This document shows, one piece after another, positions 1 to 7,946 of a stretch of DNA of 10,474 nt; the stretch's first letter is position 1; each line of letters begins with the position of its first letter. Made by a program: the position numbers and the translations under genes. The notes under the pieces are model-generated. The model made no database searches, was not told the DNA's origin, and saw nothing but the letters and a program-made list of their open reading frames with translations. The stretch spans positions 1-10,474 of the forward strand of contig JAJZFF010000660.1 of the NCBI GenBank assembly GCA_021805485.1. Reading direction: 5' to 3'. The stretch is from Pseudomonadota bacterium. Its GTDB lineage: Bacteria; Pseudomonadota; Alphaproteobacteria; Acetobacterales; Acetobacteraceae.

Positions 1-39
1 CGTTTTTAATTCCGTTTTCACCAACTGGGAGACTGACCC

Positions 40-312
40 GTGAACAAAATGGATCTCGTCGCAGACGTTGCGGAGAAGACCGACCTTTCGAAAGCCAAGG
101 CCACCGAGGTAGTGGATGCGGTGTTCGCCGCCATCGAGGAGGCTCTGAAGCGCAAGGAAGAGGTGCGCCTGGTCGGTTTCGGCACGTTCGGCACGGCCGA
201 GCGCAAGGCGGCAACCGGCCGCAACCCGCGCACCGGCGAGGAAATCCAGATCGCGGCCTCGACCTCGGTCCGGTTCAAGCCGGGCAAGAGCCTCAAGGAT
301 GCCGTGAACTGA
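40..312 (+). CDS. hup: HU family DNA-binding protein (nucleoid protein)
   Basis: Small basic dimeric histone-like protein that binds and bends DNA in the nucleoid. The 90-residue product matches the usual HU length. It has the N-terminal helix pair (about 3-40, with AEKTDLSKA), the turn GFGTFG at 46-51, and the DNA-binding arm with RNPRTGEE at 61-68; Pro63 is the residue that intercalates DNA in this family. The C-terminus has the family pattern RFKPGKSLKDAV. The start is GTG at 40: it gives the normal HU N-terminus (MNKMDL) and has GGGAG at 27-31 eight bases upstream; the internal ATG at 49 would clip three family residues. In many alphaproteobacteria HU follows lon, which would lie outside this window (inference). 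The product could be called HupB or simply HU; IHF is less likely given the arm sequence and the HU-like N-terminus. Confidence 0.95.
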   Translation: MNKMDLVADVAEKTDLSKAKATEVVDAVFAAIEEALKRKEEVRLVGFGTFGTAERKAATGRNPRTGEEIQIAASTSVRFKPGKSLKDAVN

Positions 313-320
313 AGCTGATG

Positions 321-341
321 CGGGCCGGACTATCCGGCCCG
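321..341 (+). terminator. Perfect GC hairpin after the HU gene, probable terminator
   Basis: A nine-base-pair perfect stem (CGGGCCGGA at 321-329 with TCCGGCCCG at 333-341) closes a three-base loop, beginning nine bases after the HU stop codon. Position and strength suggest it ends or stabilises the HU transcript. No T-run follows (ATTGGATGA), so it is not a canonical intrinsic terminator and could serve as a 3' stabiliser instead. Confidence 0.5.
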
Positions 342-342
342 A

Positions 343-371
343 TTGGATGACCGCAGGTCTGCCGGTATGCC
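343..371 (+). promoter_or_regulatory. Weak candidate promoter for tRNA-Val
   Basis: TTGGAT at 343-348 and TATGCC at 366-371 are separated by 17 bases and end 19 bases before the tRNA-Val gene. Each box matches only three of six sigma-70 consensus positions. Spacing and placement are right, but the match is weak, and the region also forms a hairpin, so tRNA-Val could equally be made by read-through from HU. Confidence 0.25.
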
Positions 372-385
372 GGACCAGCCTGCGG
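351..385 (+). other. Second GC-rich hairpin just before tRNA-Val
   Basis: CCGCAGG at 351-357 pairs with CCTGCGG at 379-385. Inside it CTG (359-361) pairs with CAG (376-378) and CCGG (362-365) with CCGG (370-373), leaving a TATG loop and small bulges. It ends five bases before tRNA-Val. No T-run follows. It could be a second 3' structure of the HU mRNA or a processing signal at the 5' side of the tRNA precursor; the sequence does not decide. Confidence 0.4.
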
Positions 386-390
386 ATTCC

Positions 391-462
391 GGGCGGTTAG
401 CTCAGAGGTAGAGCGTCTCGTTTACACCGAGAGGGTCGGCGGTTCGATCCCGTCACCGCCCA
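391..462 (+). tRNA. tRNA-Val (anticodon UAC)
   Basis: A full cloverleaf can be drawn. The acceptor stem is GGGCGGT (391-397) with ACCGCCC (455-461) and discriminator A462. The D arm uses GCTC/GAGC (400-403, 411-414). The anticodon stem TCTCG/CGAGA (416-420, 428-432) closes loop TTTACAC with anticodon TAC at 423-425, reading valine GUA and probably other GUN codons. The T arm is 438-454 with loop TTCGATC and one G-T pair. CCA is not encoded (TTG follows), so it must be added by tRNA nucleotidyltransferase. Confidence 0.96.
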
Positions 463-495
463 TTGGTTCCGCGACTTCCGCGAAGAACGCGAATC

Positions 496-524
496 GGTCG
501 CGCCGATTCGATCCCGGTGCCGCC
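496..524 (+). repeat. Partial copy of a tRNA 3' half (T arm and acceptor strand)
   Basis: Bases 505-524 match tRNA-Val 441-460 at 16 of 20 positions, including a ten-base identity TTCGATCCCG (507-516 against 443-452). A further GGTCG match (496-500 against 434-438) precedes it if a two-base indel is allowed. Four of five T-stem pairs (502-506 with 514-518) could still form, but there is no anticodon arm or 5' acceptor strand, so it is not a functional tRNA. The T-loop is conserved in all tRNAs, so the parent could be tRNA-Val or another tRNA. Confidence 0.6.
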
Positions 525-746
525 GGTCGACTTAATCCAGACGCATAGCAGAATCGCGTAAATACCTGCCGGAGCGGAATTTTTCTTTCGCCGCCGCGCG
601 CAGCCTTGGGCAGACGTCGACGGGAGGCCGCGCAGGACAGGTTTTGCCTCAATCCGGCCATCGTGTTGCCATCGCCGGCGGGTGGGATTTTTCCGCCGCC
701 ACACGCCCGTGGGCGGGCGATCTTCCGATGCGCGCGATCCGGGTGC

Positions 747-773
747 TTGACGCATCCCGGCCGCCGCTATAGG
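747..773 (+). promoter_or_regulatory. Candidate promoter for tRNA-Asp
   Basis: TTGACG at 747-752 is a five-of-six match to the sigma-70 -35 box. TATAGG at 768-773 is a -10-like box 15 bases downstream, and the tRNA begins 14 bases after it. The spacer is shorter than the usual 16-18 bases. The position fits a tRNA promoter with a very short leader; transcription from here could also continue into nuo. Confidence 0.5.
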
Positions 774-787
774 GAGGTCCCCACAAC

Positions 788-864
<77 letters not shown>

Positions 865-935
865 TTGCGCTGATCGACACAGATATCCAGTGCCATCAGT
901 CATGGAAGAACATGAGAGGATGCGCTCTTTGTCGT

Positions 936-958
936 CCGGACCCGCATGGGGTCTCCGG
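936..958 (+). terminator. Hairpin between tRNA-Asp and nuoA
   Basis: CCGGA at 936-940 pairs with TCCGG at 954-958, and CCC (941-943) can pair with GGG (949-951), with TC bulged and GCATG in the loop. An alternative fold is GACCC (939-943) with GGGTC (949-953). It lies 71 bases after tRNA-Asp and 90 bases before nuoA. No T-run follows, so it may be a weak terminator, an attenuator-like element or only an mRNA leader stem. I saw no convincing sigma-70 promoter in 865-1048. Confidence 0.35.
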
Positions 959-1048
959 CGATTTAGTCGCATCGTCTGGCACGCCGAGAGCAGGGCGGAC
1001 GGTCTGCCGCCAGGTGGACAACACTGATGCGTAACGGGGGCAATCGCG

Positions 1049-1414
1049 ATGCAGTCGGATCTGTCGGTCTACTTCCCCATCCTGGTGTTCATCGGTATCG
1101 CGGCTCTGCTCGGCGCGGCGTTCATCATCGGATCGCTCGTCGTCGCACGGCAAAATCCCTATGGCGAAAAGCTCAGCGCATATGAATGCGGTTTCGCACC
1201 GTTCAGCGACGCGAGGCGCAAGTTCGATGTGCGCTATTATCTCGTTGCGATCCTTTTCATCATTTTCGACGTCGAGATCGCGTTCCTGTTTCCCTGGGCG
1301 GTGAGCCTTTCACGAATCGGGGCGTTGGGGTTCTGGTCGATGATGGGGTTTCTGGCAATTCTGGTCGTCGGATTTATCTATGAATGGCGCAAGGGCGCGC
1401 TCGACTGGGAGTAG
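1049..1414 (+). CDS. nuoA: NADH-quinone oxidoreductase subunit A
   Basis: Small membrane subunit of complex I, homologous to mitochondrial ND3, at the junction of the membrane and peripheral arms beside the quinone entry site. The 121-residue product has three hydrophobic segments (about 8-33, 65-86 and 92-112). Family signatures are KLSAYECGF at 41-49, whose Cys47 corresponds to the loop cysteine of ND3 known from the active/deactive transition of mitochondrial enzymes, and [12 protein letters not shown] in the second membrane segment, with acidic residues linked to the proton path. GGGGG at 1036-1040 lies eight bases before the ATG. It is the first gene of the operon, after a 184-base spacer following tRNA-Asp, and is followed by a 75-base gap. 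Confidence 0.97.
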   Translation: MQSDLSVYFPILVFIGIAALLGAAFIIGSLVVARQNPYGEKLSAYECGFAPFSDARRKFDVRYYLVAILFIIFDVEIAFLFPWAVSLSRIGALGFWSMMGFLAILVVGFIYEWRKGALDWE

Positions 1415-1489
1415 CCCGGACCACCGGCGCCCGACCCGGACGAAACGAGTGACAAACCGGCCGCAAGTGGCCCAAGCGGAAGGCATGAC

Positions 1490-2050
1490 ATGAACGCCGT
1501 GCAGCAACCCGACATTGCCTGGAATCGCGATCATCTGGACCCCGGCGCCGAACAGGAAGCGGTCATTCGCGGCATTACCGGCGAGATCGCCGGCAAGGGG
1601 TTCGTGGTCGCCAATCTCGACCGCCTGGTGAACTGGGCGCGAACCGGCAGCCTCTGGCCGATGACGTTCGGCCTTGCGTGCTGTGCCGTCGAGATGATCC
1701 ACGCCTACATGCCGCGCTGGGATCTCGACCGATTCGGTATCATCCCCCGGAACTCCCCGCGGCAGAGCGATGTGATGATTGTCGCCGGCACGCTGACCAA
1801 CAAGATGGCGCCGGCACTGCGCAAGGTCTACGACCAGATGCCCGAGCCGCGCTGGGTCATCTCCATGGGAAGCTGCGCGAATGGCGGCGGGTACTATCAC
1901 TACTCTTACTCCGTGGTGCGGGGGTGCGACCGGATCGTGCCGGTGGACATCTACGTGCCGGGCTGTCCTCCCACGGCGGAGGCGCTGGTCTATGGCATCA
2001 CCCAGTTGCAGAAGAAGATCCGCCGGACGGGGACCATTTTCCGTGAGTGA
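1490..2050 (+). CDS. nuoB: NADH-quinone oxidoreductase subunit B (N2 cluster, PSST homologue)
   Basis: Peripheral-arm subunit that carries the terminal [4Fe-4S] cluster N2, the direct electron donor to ubiquinone. The 186-residue product shows all four N2 ligands: the adjacent pair Cys64-Cys65 (GLACCAVEM), Cys129 in MGSCANGGG and Cys159 in [11 protein letters not shown]. An N-terminal extension of about 38 residues precedes the conserved core, as is common in alphaproteobacteria. GGAAGG at 1478-1483 is six bases before the ATG; a nearby ATG at 1485 stops after two codons. With NuoD it forms the quinone-binding cavity. Its last eight bases overlap the start of nuoC, which suggests translational coupling. 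Confidence 0.98.
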
Positions 2051-2684
2051 AGACAACCAGACCGAAGCGCCCGCACCCGAGGCCCCGGCCGACCCGTTCG
2101 GCGACCTGCTGCGCGCCATCCACGGCGTCACTGATGTCGTGCTGGAACGCGATGAGCGGATCATTGCCGTCGACCGCGCTGCGCTGGCGGCGGTGATGCG
2201 CACCCTGCGCGACAACCCGCAATTCGCCTTCGAACAGTGCATGGATGTCTGCGGCGTCGACTGGCCGGAGCGGGCCGAGCGGTTCGACGTGGTCTATAAC
2301 CTTCTGTCCGTGACCCGAAACGACCGGTTGCGCGTGATCGTCACCACGGACGAGACCGCGCCGGTGCCGAGCGTCAGCGACATCTGGCCCGGGGTGACCT
2401 GGTGGGAGCGCGAAGTGTTCGACCTGTTCGGCGTGAGCTTCGACGGGCTGGTCGATCACCGGCGGATTCTCACCGATAACGGTTTCGAGGGGCATCCGAT
2501 GCGCAAGGATTTCCCGCTGACCGGCCATGTCGAACTCCGGTACGACGAGGAGCAGAAGCGCGTGGTCTACGACAAGGTCGCGTTGACGCAGGAATTCCGC
2601 AATTTCGATTTCCTCTCGCCCTGGGAGGCGATGACCACGCTCCCCGGCGACGAGAAGGCCACCCGCGGAGGGTCTGACGCATGA
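2043..2684 (+). CDS. nuoC: NADH-quinone oxidoreductase subunit C (30 kDa subunit), GTG start
   Basis: Cofactor-free peripheral subunit that scaffolds NuoB and NuoD, homologous to mitochondrial NDUFS3. The start chosen is GTG at 2043, giving 213 residues, beginning MSEDNQ. The open frame extends upstream to an ATG at 1881, but that would overlap nuoB by 170 bases and add unrelated sequence; GGGGA at 2029-2033 is nine bases before the GTG. The N-terminus to about 18 is Ala/Pro/Glu-rich linker. The signature covers 121-159: [15 protein letters not shown], then [13 protein letters not shown] and RKDFPLTG. Positions 136-137 read LV where homologues usually have His/Asn-Pro before the Asp. The conserved end is [15 protein letters not shown]. 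It overlaps nuoD by ATGA. Confidence 0.95.
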
Positions 2685-3901
2685 GCGGCGGGATGCAGAA
2701 CGGCACACAGGAGACCGAGCGCCGTGTGATCGACATCAACGACCGTCATACGGTCAATGTCGGCCCGCAGCACCCGGCGACGCATGGCGTGCTGCGCCTG
2801 ATCATGGAGCTTGAGGGCGAGACGGTGACGCGCGCCGATCCGCATATCGGCCTGCTGCATCGCGGCACAGAGAAGCTGATCGAATACAAGTCATACCTCC
2901 AGGCGGTGCCGTATTTCGACCGGCTCGATTACGTCAGCCCGATGTGCTGCGAGCACGCCTTCGCCCTCGCGACCGAGCGGCTGCTCGGCGTGAAGGTGCC
3001 GGAACGGGCGCAGTGGATCCGCGTGCTGTTTGCCGAGATTACCCGTATTCTCAATCATTTGCTGAACGCCGTTCACTTGGCGCTGGACATCGGCGCACAG
3101 TCTCCAAGCCTTTGGGGCTATGAGGAGCGGGAGAAACTGCTGACCTTTCACGAGGCGGTATCGGGCGCGCGCTTCCATGCGAACTATTTCCGTCCCGGCG
3201 GGGTTTCGAAGGACATGCCGACGGGTCTTGCCGAGCAGATCTGGGAATGGAGCGAGAAGTTTCCGAAATTCCTCGACGATCTGCAGAGCCTGCTGAACGA
3301 GAACCGGATTTTCCGCCAGCGCCTCGTCGATATTGGGGTGATTTCGGCGGAGGACGCGCTGGCGATGGGGTTCTCGGGTCCCAATCTGCGCGCCTCGGGG
3401 ATTGCCTGGGACCTGCGGCGCGCGCAACCCTACGACAAGTACGACGAGGTGGATTTCGACATTCCCGTCGGCCGGCACGGCGATTCGTTCGACCGATATC
3501 TCGTGCGGATCCGCGAGATGGCCGAGAGCCTGAAGATCATCCGTCAGGCGCTGAAGGCGATGCCGGAAGGGCCGATCAAGGTGCAGGACCACAAGATCAC
3601 GCCGCCGAAACGCGCCGAGATGAAGCGCTCGATGGAAGCGCTGATCCATCACTTCAAGCTCTATACCGAGGGCTATCATGTGCCAGCCGGCACGACCTAC
3701 ACCGCTGTGGAAGCGCCGAAGGGGGAATTCGGGGTCTATCTCGTTGCCGATGGCAGCAACCGGCCCTATCGGTGCAAGATCCGCGCGACCGGATTTTCCC
3801 ACCTGCAGGCGATGAATCTGATGTCGAAAGGCCATCTCCTCGCCGATGCGATCGCCGTGCTCGGCTCGATCGACATCGTGTTCGGGGAAGTGGATCGCTG
3901 A
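2681..3901 (+). CDS. nuoD: NADH-quinone oxidoreductase subunit D (49 kDa subunit)
   Basis: Forms the quinone reduction pocket with NuoB and is descended from the [NiFe]-hydrogenase large subunit, but lacks the metal-binding cysteines. The 406-residue product is a separate NuoD, not the NuoCD fusion seen in enterobacteria. Conserved [10 protein letters not shown] (31-40) contains His35, and RLDYVSPM contains Tyr84; their 49-residue spacing matches the quinone-headgroup pair His59/Tyr108 of the bovine subunit. [15 protein letters not shown] (54-68) and the C-terminal DIVFGEVDR are also family hallmarks. GGAGGG at 2667-2672 is eight bases before the ATG, which overlaps the nuoC stop by four bases. 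A second ATG at 2693 is possible but has poorer spacing. NuoE starts three bases downstream. Confidence 0.98.
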   Translation: MSGGMQNGTQETERRVIDINDRHTVNVGPQHPATHGVLRLIMELEGETVTRADPHIGLLHRGTEKLIEYKSYLQAVPYFDRLDYVSPMCCEHAFALATERLLGVKVPERAQWIRVLFAEITRILNHLLNAVHLALDIGAQSPSLWGYEEREKLLTFHEAVSGARFHANYFRPGGVSKDMPTGLAEQIWEWSEKFPKFLDDLQSLLNENRIFRQRLVDIGVISAEDALAMGFSGPNLRASGIAWDLRRAQPYDKYDEVDFDIPVGRHGDSFDRYLVRIREMAESLKIIRQALKAMPEGPIKVQDHKITPPKRAEMKRSMEALIHHFKLYTEGYHVPAGTTYTAVEAPKGEFGVYLVADGSNRPYRCKIRATGFSHLQAMNLMSKGHLLADAIAVLGSIDIVFGEVDR

Positions 3902-3904
3902 AAG

Positions 3905-4516
3905 ATGAACGACATGACGGAACCGGCTTTCAGCTTCGATGAGACGAGCGAGGCGCTGATCCCCTCGATCATCGCGAAATATCCCGAGGGCAGGCAGGCG
4001 AGTGCGGTGATGCCGCTGCTCGATCTCGCCCAGCGGCAGATGGCGCGGCAGACGGGACATGCCTGGGTGCCGCGCACGGCGATGGACGTGATTGCGGCGC
4101 GCCTCTCGATGCCGCCGATGCGGGTCTATGAAGTCGCCACATTCTACACGATGTTCCACACCAAGCCGGTGGGAAAATTCCATCTCCAGGTCTGCACCAC
4201 GACGCCGTGCTGGCTGCGCGGGTCGGATGAGGTGATGTCGGCCTGCCGCAAGGCCGCCGAGGCGGATGGCGAGACGTTCAGCATCGAGGAGGTCGAGTGC
4301 CTCGGGTGCTGCGTGAACGCGCCGGTGGTGCAGGTGAATGACGACGTCTACGAGGATCTCGACGGGCCGCGCACCGAGGCGCTGCTGGAGCGGTTGCGCG
4401 CCGGCGACGTGCCGCCGGCGGGCTCGACGATCGGGCGGCAGGCCTCGGCGCCCGAAGGCGGACCGACCACGCTGTTCGGCGTCGGGGGCACCAAGCCCGT
4501 GAGCGGAGCGGAATGA
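3905..4516 (+). CDS. nuoE: NADH-quinone oxidoreductase subunit E (N1a [2Fe-2S], 24 kDa subunit)
   Basis: Thioredoxin-like ferredoxin subunit of the NADH dehydrogenase module, carrying the [2Fe-2S] cluster N1a near the FMN of NuoF. The 203-residue product has a helical N-terminal part (about 14-85, with [16 protein letters not shown]) and the cluster ligands Cys97 and Cys102 (CX4C) and Cys132 and Cys136 (CX3C) in [10 protein letters not shown]. Cys135 is an extra cysteine where Ala is common in relatives. Residues about 168-203 form a Gly/Pro-rich tail ending with [10 protein letters not shown], a tail typical of alphaproteobacterial and mitochondrial homologues. It sits three bases after nuoD; the ribosome binding site is weak, so coupling to nuoD translation is likely. 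Confidence 0.97.
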   Translation: MNDMTEPAFSFDETSEALIPSIIAKYPEGRQASAVMPLLDLAQRQMARQTGHAWVPRTAMDVIAARLSMPPMRVYEVATFYTMFHTKPVGKFHLQVCTTTPCWLRGSDEVMSACRKAAEADGETFSIEEVECLGCCVNAPVVQVNDDVYEDLDGPRTEALLERLRAGDVPPAGSTIGRQASAPEGGPTTLFGVGGTKPVSGAE

Positions 4517-4517
4517 G

Positions 4518-5813
4518 ATGCTGAGCGATCGCGACCGGATCTATACCAATCTTTACGGCCTGCATGACTGGCGCCTCGCCGGCGCCCGGGCGCGCGGCGA
4601 CTGGGACGGCACGAAGGACATCCTCGCCCGCGGGCGGGATGCGATCATCGAGGAAATCAAGTCCTCGGGCCTGCGTGGCCGCGGCGGCGCCGGCTTCCCG
4701 ACCGGGATGAAATGGTCCTTCATGCCGAAGGAGACAGATGGACGGCCGAGCTATCTCGTCATCAACGCCGATGAGAGCGAACCCGGCACGTGCAAGGACC
4801 GCGACATCCTGCGCCACGAACCGCACAAGCTGGTGGAAGGCGCGCTGATCGCCGGATTCGCCATGGGCGCGCACCGGGCGTTCATCTATGTCCGTGGCGA
4901 ATACTACAATGAATACAAGAATTTGCAGGCCGCCGTTGACGAGGCGCGCGAAGCCGGATTGCTCGGTGACGATGCTTGCGGGTCGGGCTGGGCCTTTGAC
5001 ATCACCGTGCATCGCGGGGCGGGCGCCTATATCTGCGGCGAGGAATCGGCGCTGATCGAGAGCATCGAGGGCAAGAAGGGCCTGCCGCGCATGAAGCCGC
5101 CCTTTCCGGCGGCGCTCGGCCTCTATGGCTGCCCGACCACTGTGAACAATGTCGAGACCATTGCAGGGGTCGCGACCATCATGCGGCGAGGGGCGGCCTG
5201 GTTTTCCGCGCTCGGCCGGCCGAAGAATTCCGGCACCAAGATCTTCTGTATTTCCGGCCATGTGAACAGGCCGTGCAATGTGGAAGAGGAACTCGGCATT
5301 CCGCTGCGCGAGTTGATCGAGAAGCATGCCGGCGGCGTGCGCGGCGGGTGGGACAACCTGCAGGCGGTGATACCCGGCGGATCGTCAGTGCACATGATTC
5401 CGAAATCGGTCTGCGACACGGTGCTGATGGATTACGACAGCCTGCGCGAGCAGCGCACCGGCCTCGGCACCGCGGCGGTGATCGTGATGGACAAGTCGAC
5501 CGACCTGATCCGGGCGATCGCGCGGCTCGCGGCGTTCTACAAGCATGAGAGTTGCGGCCAGTGCACGCCCTGCCGCGAGGGCACCGGCTGGATGATGCGG
5601 ATGATGTATCGCCTGGTCGAGGGGCGGGCGGAAATCGCCGATATCGACCTGCTGGAACAGGTCACGAAACAGGTGGAAGGCCATACGATCTGCCCGCTCG
5701 GCGACGCGGCGGCCTGGCCGATCCAGGGTCTGCTGCGGCATTTCCGGCCAGTGGTCGAGCAGCGGATCGCCGATTACAAGGCGCGCACGGCATCGCGCCT
5801 CGCGGCGGAATGA
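4518..5813 (+). CDS. nuoF: NADH-quinone oxidoreductase subunit F (FMN, N3 cluster, 51 kDa subunit)
   Basis: Catalytic NADH-oxidising subunit: binds NADH and FMN and passes electrons to [4Fe-4S] cluster N3. The 431-residue product has the glycine-rich FMN/NADH fold [16 protein letters not shown] (51-66), [13 protein letters not shown] (83-95), [19 protein letters not shown] (167-185), a SLBB-type region (about 240-330), and the N3 ligands Cys346, Cys349, Cys352 ([12 protein letters not shown]) and Cys392 (HTICPLGDA). Length and motifs match a full-length NuoF. GGAG at 4505-4508 lies nine bases before the ATG, one base after the nuoE stop. It is followed by a 67-base gap before nuoG, one of the two longest gaps inside this operon. 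Confidence 0.98.
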   Translation: MLSDRDRIYTNLYGLHDWRLAGARARGDWDGTKDILARGRDAIIEEIKSSGLRGRGGAGFPTGMKWSFMPKETDGRPSYLVINADESEPGTCKDRDILRHEPHKLVEGALIAGFAMGAHRAFIYVRGEYYNEYKNLQAAVDEAREAGLLGDDACGSGWAFDITVHRGAGAYICGEESALIESIEGKKGLPRMKPPFPAALGLYGCPTTVNNVETIAGVATIMRRGAAWFSALGRPKNSGTKIFCISGHVNRPCNVEEELGIPLRELIEKHAGGVRGGWDNLQAVIPGGSSVHMIPKSVCDTVLMDYDSLREQRTGLGTAAVIVMDKSTDLIRAIARLAAFYKHESCGQCTPCREGTGWMMRMMYRLVEGRAEIADIDLLEQVTKQVEGHTICPLGDAAAWPIQGLLRHFRPVVEQRIADYKARTASRLAAE

Positions 5814-5824
5814 CGGAGGGGACG

Positions 5825-5881
5825 ATGCGGCACGAGACGATGGACGGCGCCGCGCGCGCCACGAGCGGGGTGCGGATCTGA
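5825..5881 (+). CDS. Possible 18-residue leader peptide upstream of nuoG
   Basis: A short frame (MRHETMDGAARATSGVRI) fills the nuoF-nuoG gap. It has a very strong Shine-Dalgarno run, GGAGGGGA at 5815-5822, before its ATG, and its TGA (5879-5881) shares one base with the nuoG ATG (5881). The nuoG start itself has only a modest GGGG at 5867-5870. This arrangement would let ribosomes loaded here reinitiate on nuoG. I do not recognise the peptide and it has no membrane segment or motif. It could also be chance: an SD remnant of an older nuoG start in a GC-rich gap. Confidence 0.35.
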   Translation: MRHETMDGAARATSGVRI

Positions 5882-7941
5882 TGCCGAAAGTGACGGTGGA
5901 CGGACTCGAGATCGAGGTTCCGAACGGATACACGGTGCTGCAGGCCTGCGAGGAAGCGGGCAAGGAAATCCCGCGCTTCTGCTACCATGAGCGGCTGTCG
6001 ATCGCCGGCAACTGCCGCATGTGCCTCGTGGAAGTCGAGAAGATGCCGAAGCCGGTCGCCTCCTGCGGGCAGCCGGTGGGCGAGGGCATGGTCATCCATA
6101 CCGACAGCGAGAAGGTCCGCGAGGCGCGGCGTGGGGTGATGGAGTTCCTGCTCATCAACCATCCGCTCGACTGCCCGATCTGTGATCAGGGCGGCGAGTG
6201 CGACCTGCAGGACGAGGCGATGGGCTATGGGCGCGACCATACCCGTTACGACGGCAACAAGCGGGCGGTGACCGACAAGTATCTCGGCCCGCTCGTCAAG
6301 ACGGTGATGACGCGCTGCATTCACTGCACCCGCTGCGTCCGCTTCATGGCCGAGGTCGCCGGCGTGCCGGAACTCGGCGCGGTGCAGCGCGGCGAGCACA
6401 TGGAAATCACCAACTATGTCGAGCGCGGCCTGTCGTCCGAGTTATCGGGCAATATCATCGATCTCTGCCCGGTCGGCGCGCTGACCTCGAAGCCCTATGC
6501 GTTCACCGCCCGCACCTGGGAGTTGCGCAAGACCGACAGCATCGACGTGTTCGACGCGGTCGGCACCAATATCCGCGTCGATGCGCGCGGCAGCGAGGTG
6601 CTGCGCGTCCTGCCCCGGCTGAACGACGCGGTGAACGAGGAATGGCTCGCCGACAAGGGCCGTTTCTCGATCGACGGGCTAAAGCGCCGCCGGCTCGACC
6701 GGCCCTGGTTGCTTGAGGCGGGCAAGCTGCGCCCGGCGAGCTGGGACGAGGCGCTTGCCGCCATCGCCGGCCGGATCAGAGGAATCGACGGCAGCCGGAT
6801 CGGCGCCATTGCCGGCAATCTCTGCGATGCGGAGAGCATGATGGCGCTGAAGGACCTGATGGGGGCGCTCGGCTCCACCAATCTTGACTGCCGGCAGGAT
6901 GGCGCGGTGTTCGATGTGTCGAGCCGGGAATTCCACCGCTTCAACACGACGATCGAGGGAATCGACGAGGCCGACGCGCTGCTGATCGTCGGCGCCAATC
7001 CGCGACAGGAAGCGCCGGTCCTGAACGCACGGCTGCGGCGCCGCTGGGTCGAGACTCCCGGTTTCTTCGCCGGGCTGGTCGGCGCGCCGGCCGACCTGAC
7101 CTATGAGCATGAACATCTCGGCGAGGGTGGCGATGCGCTGAAGGCGCTGCTCGATCCGGAGCATCACTTCACGAAGCGGCTGGCGGCGGCGAAACGGCCG
7201 ATGCTGATCCTGGGCCCGCAGGCCTTCGCGCGGCCGGATGCCAAGGCGGTGCTCGCTTGCTGCTGGCAGATCGCGCTTCAGACCGGCATGCTGACCGCCG
7301 ACTGGCACGGGTTCAACGTGCTGCACAACGCGGCGGCGCGGATGGGCGCGCTCGAACTCGGGTTCCTGCCGGGGGAGAACGGCAAGGACATCGCCGGCAT
7401 GATGGGCGGTGGCGTGGATGTGCTGTGGCTGCTCGGCGCGGATGAATTCGACGTCTCGCAGATCGGCGCGGACACGTTCGTGATCTACCAGGGTCACCAT
7501 GGCGACCGCGGTGCGGCGCGGGCCGACGTGATTCTTCCCGGTGCAGCCTATACCGAGAAATCCGGCACCTATGTGAATACGGAGGGCAGGGTGCAGCGCG
7601 CGCTGCGGGCGATTTTCCCGCCCGGCGAGGCGCGGGAGGACTGGGCGATCCTGCGCGCGGCGAGTGCCGCACTTGGCCAGGCGCTGCCCTATGACGATCT
7701 CGACACGTTGCGCACGCGCATGGTCGAGGCCAATCCGGTCTTCGGCGAGACGGGCGCGCTGCGCCGCATCGGCCATGCCGGGGGCGAGGCGCCGCGCGGC
7801 GATGCCGCCGCCGTGAGCGACGCGCCGTTCGGCCGCGCCTTCGCTACCTATTACCAGACCGATCCGATCAGCCGCGCGAGCCCGACCATGGCGAAATGCA
7901 TCGAGGAAATCATCCTCCCGCGCCAGATGGCGGCGGAGTGA
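5881..7941 (+). CDS. nuoG: NADH-quinone oxidoreductase subunit G (75 kDa subunit)
   Basis: Largest peripheral subunit; relays electrons from N3 toward NuoI. The 686 residues begin with a [2Fe-2S] ferredoxin domain (1-78) with N1b ligands Cys34, Cys45, Cys48 and Cys62. The His-Cys motif follows, with His94, Cys98, Cys101 and Cys107 for N5, then Cys146, Cys149, Cys152 and Cys196 for N4. The rest (about 215-686) is a degenerate molybdopterin oxidoreductase domain without molybdenum ligands. No CX2CX3C motif follows residue 210, so cluster N7 found in E. coli and Thermus is absent, as in mitochondria and Paracoccus. The C-terminus is conserved ([17 protein letters not shown]). The ATG at 5881 gives the normal family start; the ribosome binding site is modest and overlaps a micro-ORF. 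Confidence 0.97.
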   Translation: MPKVTVDGLEIEVPNGYTVLQACEEAGKEIPRFCYHERLSIAGNCRMCLVEVEKMPKPVASCGQPVGEGMVIHTDSEKVREARRGVMEFLLINHPLDCPICDQGGECDLQDEAMGYGRDHTRYDGNKRAVTDKYLGPLVKTVMTRCIHCTRCVRFMAEVAGVPELGAVQRGEHMEITNYVERGLSSELSGNIIDLCPVGALTSKPYAFTARTWELRKTDSIDVFDAVGTNIRVDARGSEVLRVLPRLNDAVNEEWLADKGRFSIDGLKRRRLDRPWLLEAGKLRPASWDEALAAIAGRIRGIDGSRIGAIAGNLCDAESMMALKDLMGALGSTNLDCRQDGAVFDVSSREFHRFNTTIEGIDEADALLIVGANPRQEAPVLNARLRRRWVETPGFFAGLVGAPADLTYEHEHLGEGGDALKALLDPEHHFTKRLAAAKRPMLILGPQAFARPDAKAVLACCWQIALQTGMLTADWHGFNVLHNAAARMGALELGFLPGENGKDIAGMMGGGVDVLWLLGADEFDVSQIGADTFVIYQGHHGDRGAARADVILPGAAYTEKSGTYVNTEGRVQRALRAIFPPGEAREDWAILRAASAALGQALPYDDLDTLRTRMVEANPVFGETGALRRIGHAGGEAPRGDAAAVSDAPFGRAFATYYQTDPISRASPTMAKCIEEIILPRQMAAE

Positions 7942-7946
7942 GCGCG

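Larger units (their letters stand above)
463..787. other. Intergenic spacer between the two tRNA genes
   Basis: This 325-base stretch has no convincing protein gene. Short open frames run through it on both strands, but they continue into the tRNA genes or lack ribosome binding sites. It contains a tRNA 3'-end fragment near 496-524, a near-tandem TTCCGCGA pair at 467-474 and 476-483, a short T-run at 573-577, GC-rich inverted segments around 670-720 without a clear terminator, and a candidate tRNA-Asp promoter at its right end. Confidence 0.7.

Noticed and set aside
422..661. Minus-strand frame ending in GGDGIEPPTLSV
   Set aside because: That C-terminal string is the familiar false translation of the antisense of a tRNA T arm and acceptor; it arises from tRNA-Val here.
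463..787. Mobile element or integrase remnant next to the tRNA fragment
   Set aside because: No transposase or integrase coding, no terminal inverted repeats and no perfect direct repeat longer than ten bases were seen.
902..1027. Possible 41-residue ORF in the nuoA leader (starts ATG at 902)
   Set aside because: No Shine-Dalgarno sequence before the ATG, no recognisable features, and the frame simply continues one that runs through tRNA-Asp.
1310..2242. 310-residue open frame on the minus strand across nuoA-nuoC
   Set aside because: Crosses three genes and the gap between nuoA and nuoB with no motif or ribosome binding site; a composition artefact.
2891..4183. 430-residue open frame on the minus strand across nuoD and nuoE
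   Set aside because: Same reasoning: it mirrors nuoD/nuoE codon bias, has low-complexity Arg/His-rich content and no independent evidence of expression.
6691..7941. Molybdopterin oxidoreductase-like C-terminal half of NuoG as a separate enzyme
   Set aside because: It is continuous with the ferredoxin and cluster domains, and NuoG always carries this degenerate, cofactor-free domain.
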